Origin: Paraglaciecola arctica
GTDB lineage: Bacteria; Pseudomonadota; Gammaproteobacteria; Enterobacterales; Alteromonadaceae
Length of the DNA: 64,000 nt
NCBI RefSeq assembly: GCF_018861065.1
Contig: NZ_JAHKQO010000006.1
Coordinates: 1-64,000, forward strand
Reading direction: 5' to 3'
Shown here: piece after piece, positions 8,331 through 16,417 of the stretch
How the letters are laid out: each line of letters starts with the position of its first letter
How positions within the stretch are numbered: position 1 is the first letter of the stretch
Made by a program: the position numbers and the translations under genes
The notes under the pieces: generated by a model
What the model saw: the letters and a program-made list of their open reading frames with translations, nothing else
Database searches by the model: none
What the model was told of the DNA's origin: nothing

Positions 8331-9260
8331 ATGAAACCATTCATTACAATCCTTTTCGCTTTTGTATTAATGTTAAATCATGCTTTTGTATGTGCTGCAA
8401 CCAGCGTGTTATTTATAGGCAATAGTTTTACTTTCGGCTATGGCTCTGCAACTAAACATTACCGAGCGGACTCGGTCACAGATTTAAACAATGAATCTAT
8501 AGGCGGAGTACCCGCACTGTTTAAGTCTTTTACCAAACAAGCTGGGCTAAATTACGACGTATACTTAGAAACCCGGGGGGGCAGTGATTTTAATTATCAC
8601 TTAGAGAACAAGTTAAAGATAATAGGTACACAACCTTGGGATCAGGTTGTCATGCATAGCTACAGTACTATGGATAGTGAAAATCCCGGTGTATCCACTG
8701 CGCTGGTGCAATCGACCGCAAAATTGGCAGAATTTTTACACAGTCTCAATCCAAAGGTCGAAGTGTATATAACCGCCACCTGGTCACGACCTGACTTGAT
8801 TTATAAGGCAGACCGCCATTGGTCTGGCACCCCTATTGAAAAAATGGCTTTAGATGTTCGCGCTGGTTACGACCAAGCGGCACAAACACCTTTTGTCAAA
8901 GGAGTTAACGCTGTTGGTCAAGCCTGGAATCAAGCCATGAAAATTGGCATTGCTGATCCTAATCCTTATGATGGCATTGAGTTTGGAAAAGTGAGTTTGT
9001 GGACTTGGGATCATTACCATGGCAGCAATTATGGCTATTATTTACATGCTTTGATGGCGTTCGGAAATTTGACTGGGTTAGATCCACGCTCGTTAGGCGA
9101 AAACGAATGCTCAGGTTTTGAGCTTGGCATGTCTCAACATCAAATAACAATGCTTCAACAAGCCGCTTTCGAACAGCTCATCAGTGAAAACAGAGTCACA
9201 CCGGCGCCACTGAAAAAATCGACCGAGTCCTCCTACCCTAAAGGTTGCAATGCGATTTAA
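8331..9260 (+). CDS. Secreted SGNH/GDSL-like hydrolase family protein
   Basis: I place the start at ATG 8331 because it begins a clean signal peptide (MKPFITILFAFVLMLNHAFVCA). Reading from the GTG at 8274 would put 19 charged and polar residues in front of it. The mature protein opens with VLFIGNSFTFGYGS, the block I Ser motif of SGNH esterases. The C-terminal part has WDHYHGSNYGYYL, which can supply the catalytic Asp and His. The length of about 309 residues fits a single-domain lipase/acylhydrolase. It is probably periplasmic or secreted and would remove an ester group from an unknown substrate. It is transcribed alone. Confidence 0.75.
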   Translation: MKPFITILFAFVLMLNHAFVCAATSVLFIGNSFTFGYGSATKHYRADSVTDLNNESIGGVPALFKSFTKQAGLNYDVYLETRGGSDFNYHLENKLKIIGTQPWDQVVMHSYSTMDSENPGVSTALVQSTAKLAEFLHSLNPKVEVYITATWSRPDLIYKADRHWSGTPIEKMALDVRAGYDQAAQTPFVKGVNAVGQAWNQAMKIGIADPNPYDGIEFGKVSLWTWDHYHGSNYGYYLHALMAFGNLTGLDPRSLGENECSGFELGMSQHQITMLQQAAFEQLISENRVTPAPLKKSTESSYPKGCNAI

Positions 9261-9333
9261 TCAGAATAACCTTTCTATCAGTAGCCTAGAGCCTAGTATG
9301 CTTTTGAAAAGAGCTAAAAGAAGTGGTTGAGCG

Positions 9334-10953
9334 CTATCTATGGTTTTTCAACCACACCACAAACCCAGCAATAACCAATAAAAAAGGTAATAAAAATAAT
9401 ACCACTATCACCTGACGTTTTTGTTTGCTGGTTAAATCTAAGCGTTCAACTTTTATTTCTTTAGCACTCACAAAGGTTTTGTAATCTAAGTCTGCTAACC
9501 AGTTAACTAGATTCAGTGCCAATTGCCCGTTGCTGTATTGATTAATATAAACGTTAGTTAAGAAATCTGCGTCGGTGAATACAATTAATCGCGTATCTGA
9601 AGATTTAGGGAACTGTTGATGTTCCGCGTTTTTTTCGTCAATGACAACATATGAAAACGCTACTGGGCCAAGTGTATCGGTATTCGGATCATATTGAATA
9701 TCTAACATTCGATTGGTTTCAGCCCAACTATTTTCAGTCGATGCAGTGGAGACAATGACTGCGTGTTTTATGCTGGAGCGACGCTGTGGCAATAAACGAA
9801 TAGATCTAGGCCGCACAAAAAAGGTGTAATCTAAACCTTCGGTTATTGCTTTATGCTTTTGGTAATTTTTAGTTGCCGGCGTTCCTACATCTCCGCCTAC
9901 ATGATTGGTAAAGTCCACCACAATGTCAGATTGAACATCCAGTCCCCATTGATTGAGGATGCCGTTTAAACTAGGATTTTTTTGTAATTGTTCGGCACTT
10001 AACGGATTATCTGGCGAAGTAATTAAAGTGTGTTCAATAAGAAACAACGCATCACCACCTTTGGATAGGTAATCAGTAATCAGTGTTTCTTCTGTCTGGC
10101 TGAGTTGATTTTTAGGGCCTGCAATAATCAACACATCACAATCTTCAGGGATAGATTGAGTCATACCCAACATCAAAGTATTACTGTGGATATTATTATC
10201 TGACAACAATTGTTTAAACTTAGATAACCCCGTATTTTCTTGATTTGAAGTCAAATACTCTCCATGACCAGTTAAAAAATAAACCGTTCTGGGCGCTCTA
10301 CTAACACCAGCAATCGCATTAGTTAGTTTATCTTCAGACAAGGCTTTTAAACTAAAATCAACCTCTTTACGGTTACCTAAAGATTGCACTATCACCTTGC
10401 GTTCATCTGCGTTAATGGCATTACCAAAAGTGGCGGCGTAAGCAATTTGTTCTACAGGATCGACGACTTCAGTCTTAATCATACCGGCCGACACCCTTTC
10501 GTATTCGGTCAATATATCTTGAAGATATTTCGGTGGCATACCAACGTAAAAAGCGGTTAATTTCACCTCTGTCGTTAACGCGCTGACATATTCCATGGTG
10601 TTGTTAGATAATGTGTGTTGTTTGTATTCAGTGACGTCCCATCTAACGTTCGATAGATTAACCAAGTAATGACTCAAACTAATAAATGCGGTGCTAACAA
10701 TCAGGGCACAAATTATGAAAAATAGTTTTCTCCCGCGCTCTACAATCAAGATACGCTTTAAGCCTGAAGACCTACCTACTTTAAGGTTACGTTTTGTAAT
10801 CAAACGTAGCAGTACACTAAAAGAGATAGCGCCCAACACTGCGAGCAAACAAGCCAAATAACTAAATTGTTGTTCGACAAAAAAAATGCCTAAACCAAGG
10901 CAGAGGACAAAAAGCGCTACGCCGCAGCTTAAAGGTAAAAGGTAAGCTTTCAT
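9334..10953 (-). CDS. GldG-like auxiliary protein of an ABC transport system
   Basis: I choose ATG 10953 because it overlaps the stop of the permease gene as TAATG. A GTG nine bases upstream is the alternative. The protein has N-terminal membrane segments (roughly residues 5-45 and 75-100), then DVTEYKQHTLSNNT, the usual opening of the GldG extracytoplasmic domain, and VKLTAFYVG. A further DUF4350-like region carries VYFLTGHGEY and DCDVLIIAGP. A C-terminal membrane helix (LFLLPFLLVIAGFVVWL) ends in Lys/His/Arg. In Bacteroidetes this family is linked to gliding; in gammaproteobacteria the role is unknown. It is the third gene of GldA-GldF-GldG. Confidence 0.85.
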   Translation of the reverse strand: MKAYLLPLSCGVALFVLCLGLGIFFVEQQFSYLACLLAVLGAISFSVLLRLITKRNLKVGRSSGLKRILIVERGRKLFFIICALIVSTAFISLSHYLVNLSNVRWDVTEYKQHTLSNNTMEYVSALTTEVKLTAFYVGMPPKYLQDILTEYERVSAGMIKTEVVDPVEQIAYAATFGNAINADERKVIVQSLGNRKEVDFSLKALSEDKLTNAIAGVSRAPRTVYFLTGHGEYLTSNQENTGLSKFKQLLSDNNIHSNTLMLGMTQSIPEDCDVLIIAGPKNQLSQTEETLITDYLSKGGDALFLIEHTLITSPDNPLSAEQLQKNPSLNGILNQWGLDVQSDIVVDFTNHVGGDVGTPATKNYQKHKAITEGLDYTFFVRPRSIRLLPQRRSSIKHAVIVSTASTENSWAETNRMLDIQYDPNTDTLGPVAFSYVVIDEKNAEHQQFPKSSDTRLIVFTDADFLTNVYINQYSNGQLALNLVNWLADLDYKTFVSAKEIKVERLDLTSKQKRQVIVVLFLLPFLLVIAGFVVWLKNHR

Positions 10954-11663
10954 TAATGCCACAACCTGTTGTCGATGCTCAATCTAGTCAACGCCAGACA
11001 ACACACAATGCCAGACAAATAATAAACCACATCGCTTGGTGTAATGATGCCTATTGCGAAATTTTCTAAGTGTGTGTGGGTACTCATTTGCAAAAGAAAT
11101 TGCTCGGCAGAACCACTCAAATATTGGGTAAAACTAGTAGCAAAATACAATAAAAATAAAATCAAATAAGACACCATTGCCGCAATGATTTGATTGGACG
11201 TCCAAGATGACGCCAGCAAACCAACCGCTATAAAAAAGGCTCCTTCTAGCCAAATCCCTAAATAACCAAATAACATCCCTAATGGGTCTGGATCGCCAAA
11301 ATACTCAACAATGAAGTAATAAGTGAGAGTTAAAGCTATCAGCAACGAATAAAAGATAAGCATACTGAAATACTTACCCAACACTATCATGCTCTGTGTT
11401 AATGGTGCGGTTTGCAAAAACTCCATGGTGCCATTGGCTTTTTCTTCTGAAAATAGTCGCATTGTTAGAAGTGGGATAAAAAACACCAGCATAAACTCCA
11501 TCAACTGAAATACATCTCGAAGGGACACTTCTCGGTTTTGATCTATGACTAAAAAGAAGAACACATTAAATAAAGACAACATCAAAATTAAAATAATGTA
11601 AGCAATCGGTGAGCTAAAATAGCCGTGCAATTCCTTTTTAATTAACGCAACAATTTTACTCAT
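10953..11663 (-). CDS. ABC-2 type permease, GldF-like
   Basis: This 236-residue integral membrane protein has about six hydrophobic segments. It starts with the ABC-2 pattern KKELHGYFSSPIAYIILILML and includes the family motif RLFSEEKANGTMEFLQTAPL near residue 70, followed by GKYFSMLIFY. It would form the channel for the ATPase encoded upstream (start overlaps the ATPase stop by 4 bp) and probably exports or extracts an unknown substrate together with the GldG-like protein. All three genes are translationally coupled. Confidence 0.88.
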   Translation of the reverse strand: MSKIVALIKKELHGYFSSPIAYIILILMLSLFNVFFFLVIDQNREVSLRDVFQLMEFMLVFFIPLLTMRLFSEEKANGTMEFLQTAPLTQSMIVLGKYFSMLIFYSLLIALTLTYYFIVEYFGDPDPLGMLFGYLGIWLEGAFFIAVGLLASSWTSNQIIAAMVSYLILFLLYFATSFTQYLSGSAEQFLLQMSTHTHLENFAIGIITPSDVVYYLSGIVCCLALTRLSIDNRLWH

Positions 11664-12421
11664 CGGCTTTCCAAAGCTTGCGACTCGCGAGGTGGCTGTT
11701 GGTGATGGTTTATGAAAACCTGCTCTAAAGTCAAAGGTTGTACTTGATTGGAGTTTGAAAGATTTAGTAGTTCATCAAGTGGCTTATCAAAAACTATCTG
11801 TCCTGTTTTTAGCAGTATCACGCGTTTTGCTACTTGCTCAATTTCAGTCAACGTATGGGTACTCAATAATACGGTTCGCTGGTCTTGCTGATTTTTAATC
11901 AATGCTAATACTTGTTGAATTTGCATTGGGTCGAGGCCACTTGTAGGTTCATCTAAAATGAGTAACTTAGGCTCGTGAATAATTGCCTGAGCAATACCAA
12001 CGCGCTGTTTATACCCCTTAGACAAAGTACCGATTGTTTTATGTTTAACCTGCTCTAAGTCACACTCTTGAATTACTTTAGTGAGTTGCGAGCGGCGTTT
12101 CTGCTTTGGCACATCTTTAATTTCAGCAGCAAATTTTAGGTAATATTGCACCGTCATATCGGCATAAAGAGGTGGTTTTTCAGGTAGGTAACCAATTTTC
12201 CTTCGGATGTTCACGGAATGTTTGCTCATGTCATCACCATCAATAATAACTTTGCCAGAGGAGGCACTGATATAAGAGGTTAAAATTCGCATTAAGGTGG
12301 TTTTCCCTGCACCATTTTTACCTAGAAGCCCAACAATATCGCCACTGCGCATTTCAAAAGAAACATCTTCTAATGCCTGATATGCGGCAAAGTTTTTACT
12401 GACCTGATCAACAATCAACAC
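11660..12421 (-). CDS. ABC transporter ATP-binding protein, GldA-like
   Basis: This 253-residue ATPase has all canonical motifs: Walker A GKNGAGKTT near residue 34, signature LSKGYKQRVGIAQ near 135, Walker B LLILDEPTSGLDP near 155 and the switch His in STHT near 191. The C-terminal extension (about 40 residues) resembles GldA/YhaQ-type export ATPases. It powers the membrane partner encoded immediately downstream. An ATP-grasp enzyme gene ends 44 bp upstream on the same strand and may belong to the same transcript. Confidence 0.92.
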   Translation of the reverse strand: MLIVDQVSKNFAAYQALEDVSFEMRSGDIVGLLGKNGAGKTTLMRILTSYISASSGKVIIDGDDMSKHSVNIRRKIGYLPEKPPLYADMTVQYYLKFAAEIKDVPKQKRRSQLTKVIQECDLEQVKHKTIGTLSKGYKQRVGIAQAIIHEPKLLILDEPTSGLDPMQIQQVLALIKNQQDQRTVLLSTHTLTEIEQVAKRVILLKTGQIVFDKPLDELLNLSNSNQVQPLTLEQVFINHHQQPPRESQALESR

Positions 12422-12465
12422 TTAAGATCTCCCACCTGAAAATGATATCAATATCAGTAATTTTA

Positions 12466-13470
12466 TTATAAAAGTTTTGAAACCGAGGCGCGTGGCCAAT
12501 GAAGACTGCGTTGTTGAAGTACTTTATTGTGAATTTTATCTGCTCTGGCTCGACTCGACAGCACGTTTAACATCTGCCCAATCACTTGGTCATAACTTAA
12601 GTTGTTCGCAATCGCACATGCTCTTAAAAAATAGCTGCTTTCAATTGTCATATTTGGAACTAGATTGGCGTCCATAAAAAAGCATTCGCCATAGTTATTC
12701 ATTCTCACATCAATCAACCCAAAGTCGCGAATTCCGAGTCCTAAAAATGCTGACTTTGCTAATTCATTTACTCTATGACGCACGTCTGGATCTTCTATTT
12801 TTATACAACGACTAACGCTTGAATATTGGTTGGCCTGTCTCAACACCTCCATGGGTGACACTGTCATTTCCGCGGTGCTATTACAAATAATGGCCACCGT
12901 AAAATCACGCCCTGGCAAATATTCCTCTACCAGAGCAACTTGGTCACTATGAGAGCAAATTGAATTAACCTTAGTTTCAAATGCCGCAAAAGTTTTTACG
13001 TAAGACAATTCATCAATGCCGTTGTTTTCATTGTTATCAACTGATTTGATAAATAAAGGAAAGTCTAATGGCAGTGAGCTTGGTGACAAAAACTGCTTAG
13101 AGACAGCAGTAAAATGTCGAGCCGTTTTAATTCGCATATTGGCTAAATGAATTTTTGCAGAGGCTTTATTGGAATCGAACCTTAATATTTCACGGTCAGA
13201 GCCTGAGAATGTAATTTTATGTTTCGAAAAATACTCAGAAAACCAAATATCTTCAGCGTGGTCGGTTGCCGTAAATTTTTGGGCTAAGACAACTAAATCT
13301 GGCTCCCTAGCCACCACAGCACGTAAATCTTCTTCGGACTCACATACAGTTAACTTCACCGAGTTTCCGGTGCGTTGTATAGACGCCACAATGTCATTAC
13401 AGGATGAATGACCGCCAAACCCAGATTTCTTCTGGATGGGGTCGTTAGTTGTTATTACTTCAATATTCAA
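12466..13470 (-). CDS. ATP-grasp ligase, D-alanine--D-alanine ligase-like
   Basis: This 334-residue protein has the ATP-grasp layout. The N-terminal alpha/beta domain includes EPDLVVLAQKF. The central ATP-binding lobe has FPLFIKSVDNNENNGI (the lysine and flexible loop) and VEEYLPGRDFTVAII. The C-terminal catalytic region has FGLIDVRMN...FFMDANLVPNM, where D and N probably bind Mg-ATP. It resembles Ddl and related amide ligases that join a carboxylate to an amine, but the glycine loop is unusual and I would not call it ddl. It precedes the GldA/F/G-type system with a 44-bp gap, so the product could be modified or exported by that system (inference). Confidence 0.75.
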   Translation of the reverse strand: MNIEVITTNDPIQKKSGFGGHSSCNDIVASIQRTGNSVKLTVCESEEDLRAVVAREPDLVVLAQKFTATDHAEDIWFSEYFSKHKITFSGSDREILRFDSNKASAKIHLANMRIKTARHFTAVSKQFLSPSSLPLDFPLFIKSVDNNENNGIDELSYVKTFAAFETKVNSICSHSDQVALVEEYLPGRDFTVAIICNSTAEMTVSPMEVLRQANQYSSVSRCIKIEDPDVRHRVNELAKSAFLGLGIRDFGLIDVRMNNYGECFFMDANLVPNMTIESSYFLRACAIANNLSYDQVIGQMLNVLSSRARADKIHNKVLQQRSLHWPRASVSKLL

Positions 13471-13935
13471 TTTATATAACCATGTGATTTAGTATCGAAA
13501 AGTCGACCTGAACAAATTAACACAATACATAGATTTTAATCACAAAAACGTTAAACAAACTGTCTGCTTACCCAAACAGGTCTCAACTAATTAGCACTAA
13601 CGGTAAATAAGTAGCGATTTTTCCAACATCATAGTCCTATTTCACTATCTCTACACGAAAAATGCAAGAAACCGCAAAGGGTCAGATTAGCGCTATTTTT
13701 CATTTAGTATTTCGAAATGACAGGTTATCGCTGTTATCTTGAAGTCCCCCCTGGTTAATGCACACGATGTCCTACAAGCGATTAGACAAAGTGTCGCGCT
13801 CCTTAAATTGACTTTATGCAATCAGAGCATCACAAATACAGAAATTATAAGAGGTTGTCTACCATATCGCTGGGTATTGAAAAGCTAGGTACACAAAACC
13901 AACGGGTAGTATCGTTATAATTGTTGTAGAGCTAT
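13471..13935. other. Divergent intergenic region, no gene seen
   Basis: This stretch of more than 450 bp lies between the ATP-grasp gene and the multihaem cytochrome gene. A 26-codon stretch from ATG 13662 looks random. Apart from the inverted repeat at its right end I found no recognisable site, and no RNA gene. Confidence 0.4.
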
Positions 13936-13976
13936 TTCACTATGTGTTTATACTAATAACATAAACACATAGTGAA
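13936..13976. promoter_or_regulatory. Perfect 16-bp inverted repeat before the cytochrome gene
   Basis: TTCACTATGTGTTTAT (13936-13951) and ATAAACACATAGTGAA (13961-13976) are exact inverse complements separated by nine bases. The right arm ends 22 bp before the probable start at 13999 and covers the alternative GTG at 13972. It could be an operator for a dimeric repressor or activator, or an mRNA hairpin in the leader. No T-run follows, so a terminator is unlikely. Confidence 0.7.
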
Positions 13977-13998
13977 TATAAATGGCCAACCATTTTCG

Positions 13999-16284
13999 AT
14001 GACATATCAAGTATCTATTTTATTAACGCTCTGCATGTTAGTGGTAACACCACTAGTATCAGCCAACACAAAAGACAATTCATCTAGTTCAAATAATCAA
14101 TACATTGGCTCCGATGCCTGCCAAAACTGCCATCAAACAGAGCATCAACTTTGGCAGCAATCAGATCATCATAAAGCCATGCAAGCGCCCAGCGCAGAAA
14201 GTGTGCTCGGAGATTTTAATAATGTTGAGGTTGAGTTTCACCAGATCAAAACGCGCTTTTTTAAACGGGATAATCAATATTTTGTAGAAACCACCAATAA
14301 ACAGGGGGAGCGTCAAACCTTTGATGTAAAATACACCTTTGGTTTCAACCCATTACAACAATACATTTTGGATACCGGCAAAGGCCATATGCAAGCCTTT
14401 AATATTGCCTGGGATACGCGTCCCAAAACTCAAGGTGGTCAGCGTTGGTATCACTTGCAACCTGACGAGTCTATCACCCCAGATCACCCATTCTTTTGGC
14501 AACGACACTTTCAAAATTGGAACAGTCGCTGCGCTGAATGCCACACCACTGGGTATCAGAAAAACTACCAATTAGAAACGAACAGTTACACCACGAATTT
14601 TGCAGAGGCGACTGTAGGTTGCGAGAGTTGTCATGGTCCAGCGACATTGCATCAGACCCAGGCTAAAAGTAGTAATTTTGACGCCAATAAAGGTTTTAAC
14701 CAAGCATTAGCAACACCACCGGTTTGGGGTTTTGCCGCCAATGATCCTATCGCTAATTTAGTCAGCGGTAAAAATAATCAATACATGCAACAGTGTGCCG
14801 ATTGTCATTCACGGCGCTTACCTATTGCGAACAAAACACAGACTATCAACAACGCCCCGACAGACTATCACGACACCAATAGCTTAAGTTTATTGCCGTC
14901 AAATTTATATTTTGATGATGGTCAAATAAAAGATGAAGTCTTTGTAATGGGTTCTTTCTTACAAAGTAAAATGGCCAAAGCGGGGGTGACTTGTTCGAAT
15001 TGCCACAATCCCCATTCGGGTAAGTTAAGGTTGCCTGGCAATCAAACATGTACTCAGTGTCATAGTGCGCCTACTTACGATTTGCCAGAGCATCATCAAC
15101 ATAAAGTTGATTCACTAGGTTCACAGTGTGTTAATTGCCATATGCCTGCACGCACTTACATGCAGGTAGACGACAGGCGAGACCATAGCTTTGTTATCCC
15201 TAATGCCGCGGTATCTGCAGCTATTGATTCCCCCAGTGCCTGTATAAACTGCCATCAAAAAGAGGGCGTATCATGGGTAGCCGCGCAACTTGCTAATTGG
15301 CGCATTGATAAAGCTAAATCGATAAACATGCAAGCAACAACTGAGCATTGGTCAAACATCCACTTGCTGCCTAGCACCGAGCAAACTCGCTTTGCCAAAC
15401 GACAACTCTCAAAAACTTCACCTATAGTGGCTGCAAAATTACTAGAAATCATCAATCGTCAGCCAAGCCAAGAGTCTGTCACATTAGCAATTGAACAACT
15501 CAACTCAGAAGAACCTTTGCTAAGGCGCGCTGCCATTGACGTATTACGTAACTTACCGCCTAATCAGGGCTATCAGTACCTATACCCAATGTTGAAAGAT
15601 CCCGTGAAATCAGTGCGTTTTCATGCCAGCTCATTATTAGCATCGTGGCTATCACAAATGCCCGAAACCTTGTTGCCAGAATTATCCTTTGCGATAGAGG
15701 AATACAAAACTTCATTGTTGCTCACAGCAGATTTTCCTACTTCTCAACTCAGTCTTGCGCAGTTGGCTTTGGCGATGGGTGATAACAAAAAGGCGCAGCA
15801 ACACTTCGAGCAGGCATTAATCATTGCACCTCACTTGCCTATTGCCATGTTGTCGTTCGCTGATTATTGGCGGCAAACCAACAATGAAACAAAAGAGTTG
15901 GCAATATTAGAAAAGGCTGTCGCTATACACCACGACTTTGCTGATGTATTTCACCAATATGGTTTGTTTTGGGTACGTAAAAAGGAATATTACAAAGCCG
16001 CGCAATGGTTAGTTAAAGCCAGTGAACAAGGCGATGCACAACCCTACTACGCCTATGTTGCGGCCACAGCCTTAGATACGATAAACCGCACAACACAATC
16101 TGTGGAGTTACTGCTACAAGCTAACCGTCGCTGGCCGCTACAGGGCGATTTGTTATATTCACTTGCGCTTTATGGTGAAAAAATCAAAAACGAAGCGGCG
16201 CTGAAAGTTGCCCTAAAAGATTTACGATTAATAATGCCAAACAACCCTCAAGTTCAACAATGGTCACAACAATATGCTCAATAG
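13999..16284 (+). CDS. Octahaem c-type cytochrome with HEAT-like and TPR repeats
   Basis: The product is about 761 residues. I prefer ATG 13999, which starts the signal peptide (MTYQVSILLTLCMLVVTPLVSA); GTG 13972 lies inside an inverted repeat. Neither start has a good ribosome-binding site. Eight CxxCH haem motifs run from 14116 to 15255 (CQNCH, CAECH, CESCH, CADCH, CSNCH, CTQCH, CVNCH, CINCH). Then come a HEAT-like segment (LLRRAAIDVLRNLP...KSVRFHASSLLASW) and several tetratricopeptide repeats to the end. Haems indicate periplasmic electron transfer; TPRs suggest assembly with partners. It resembles cytochrome c554/NrfA-related multihaem proteins with TPR tails. The electron acceptor is unknown. 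Confidence 0.9.
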   Translation: MTYQVSILLTLCMLVVTPLVSANTKDNSSSSNNQYIGSDACQNCHQTEHQLWQQSDHHKAMQAPSAESVLGDFNNVEVEFHQIKTRFFKRDNQYFVETTNKQGERQTFDVKYTFGFNPLQQYILDTGKGHMQAFNIAWDTRPKTQGGQRWYHLQPDESITPDHPFFWQRHFQNWNSRCAECHTTGYQKNYQLETNSYTTNFAEATVGCESCHGPATLHQTQAKSSNFDANKGFNQALATPPVWGFAANDPIANLVSGKNNQYMQQCADCHSRRLPIANKTQTINNAPTDYHDTNSLSLLPSNLYFDDGQIKDEVFVMGSFLQSKMAKAGVTCSNCHNPHSGKLRLPGNQTCTQCHSAPTYDLPEHHQHKVDSLGSQCVNCHMPARTYMQVDDRRDHSFVIPNAAVSAAIDSPSACINCHQKEGVSWVAAQLANWRIDKAKSINMQATTEHWSNIHLLPSTEQTRFAKRQLSKTSPIVAAKLLEIINRQPSQESVTLAIEQLNSEEPLLRRAAIDVLRNLPPNQGYQYLYPMLKDPVKSVRFHASSLLASWLSQMPETLLPELSFAIEEYKTSLLLTADFPTSQLSLAQLALAMGDNKKAQQHFEQALIIAPHLPIAMLSFADYWRQTNNETKELAILEKAVAIHHDFADVFHQYGLFWVRKKEYYKAAQWLVKASEQGDAQPYYAYVAATALDTINRTTQSVELLLQANRRWPLQGDLLYSLALYGEKIKNEAALKVALKDLRLIMPNNPQVQQWSQQYAQ

Positions 16285-16417
16285 TTTTTACTACCAAAAG
16301 CACACTCTTCGCTGTTAATGCCTTAAGTGCATAGCTAATTGCGTTAACCAGTTGCAGTTCTATTATTGCAGACATGGCTTTAGACAATTATCTAAATTAT
16401 TGACCTTAGGATAACGC

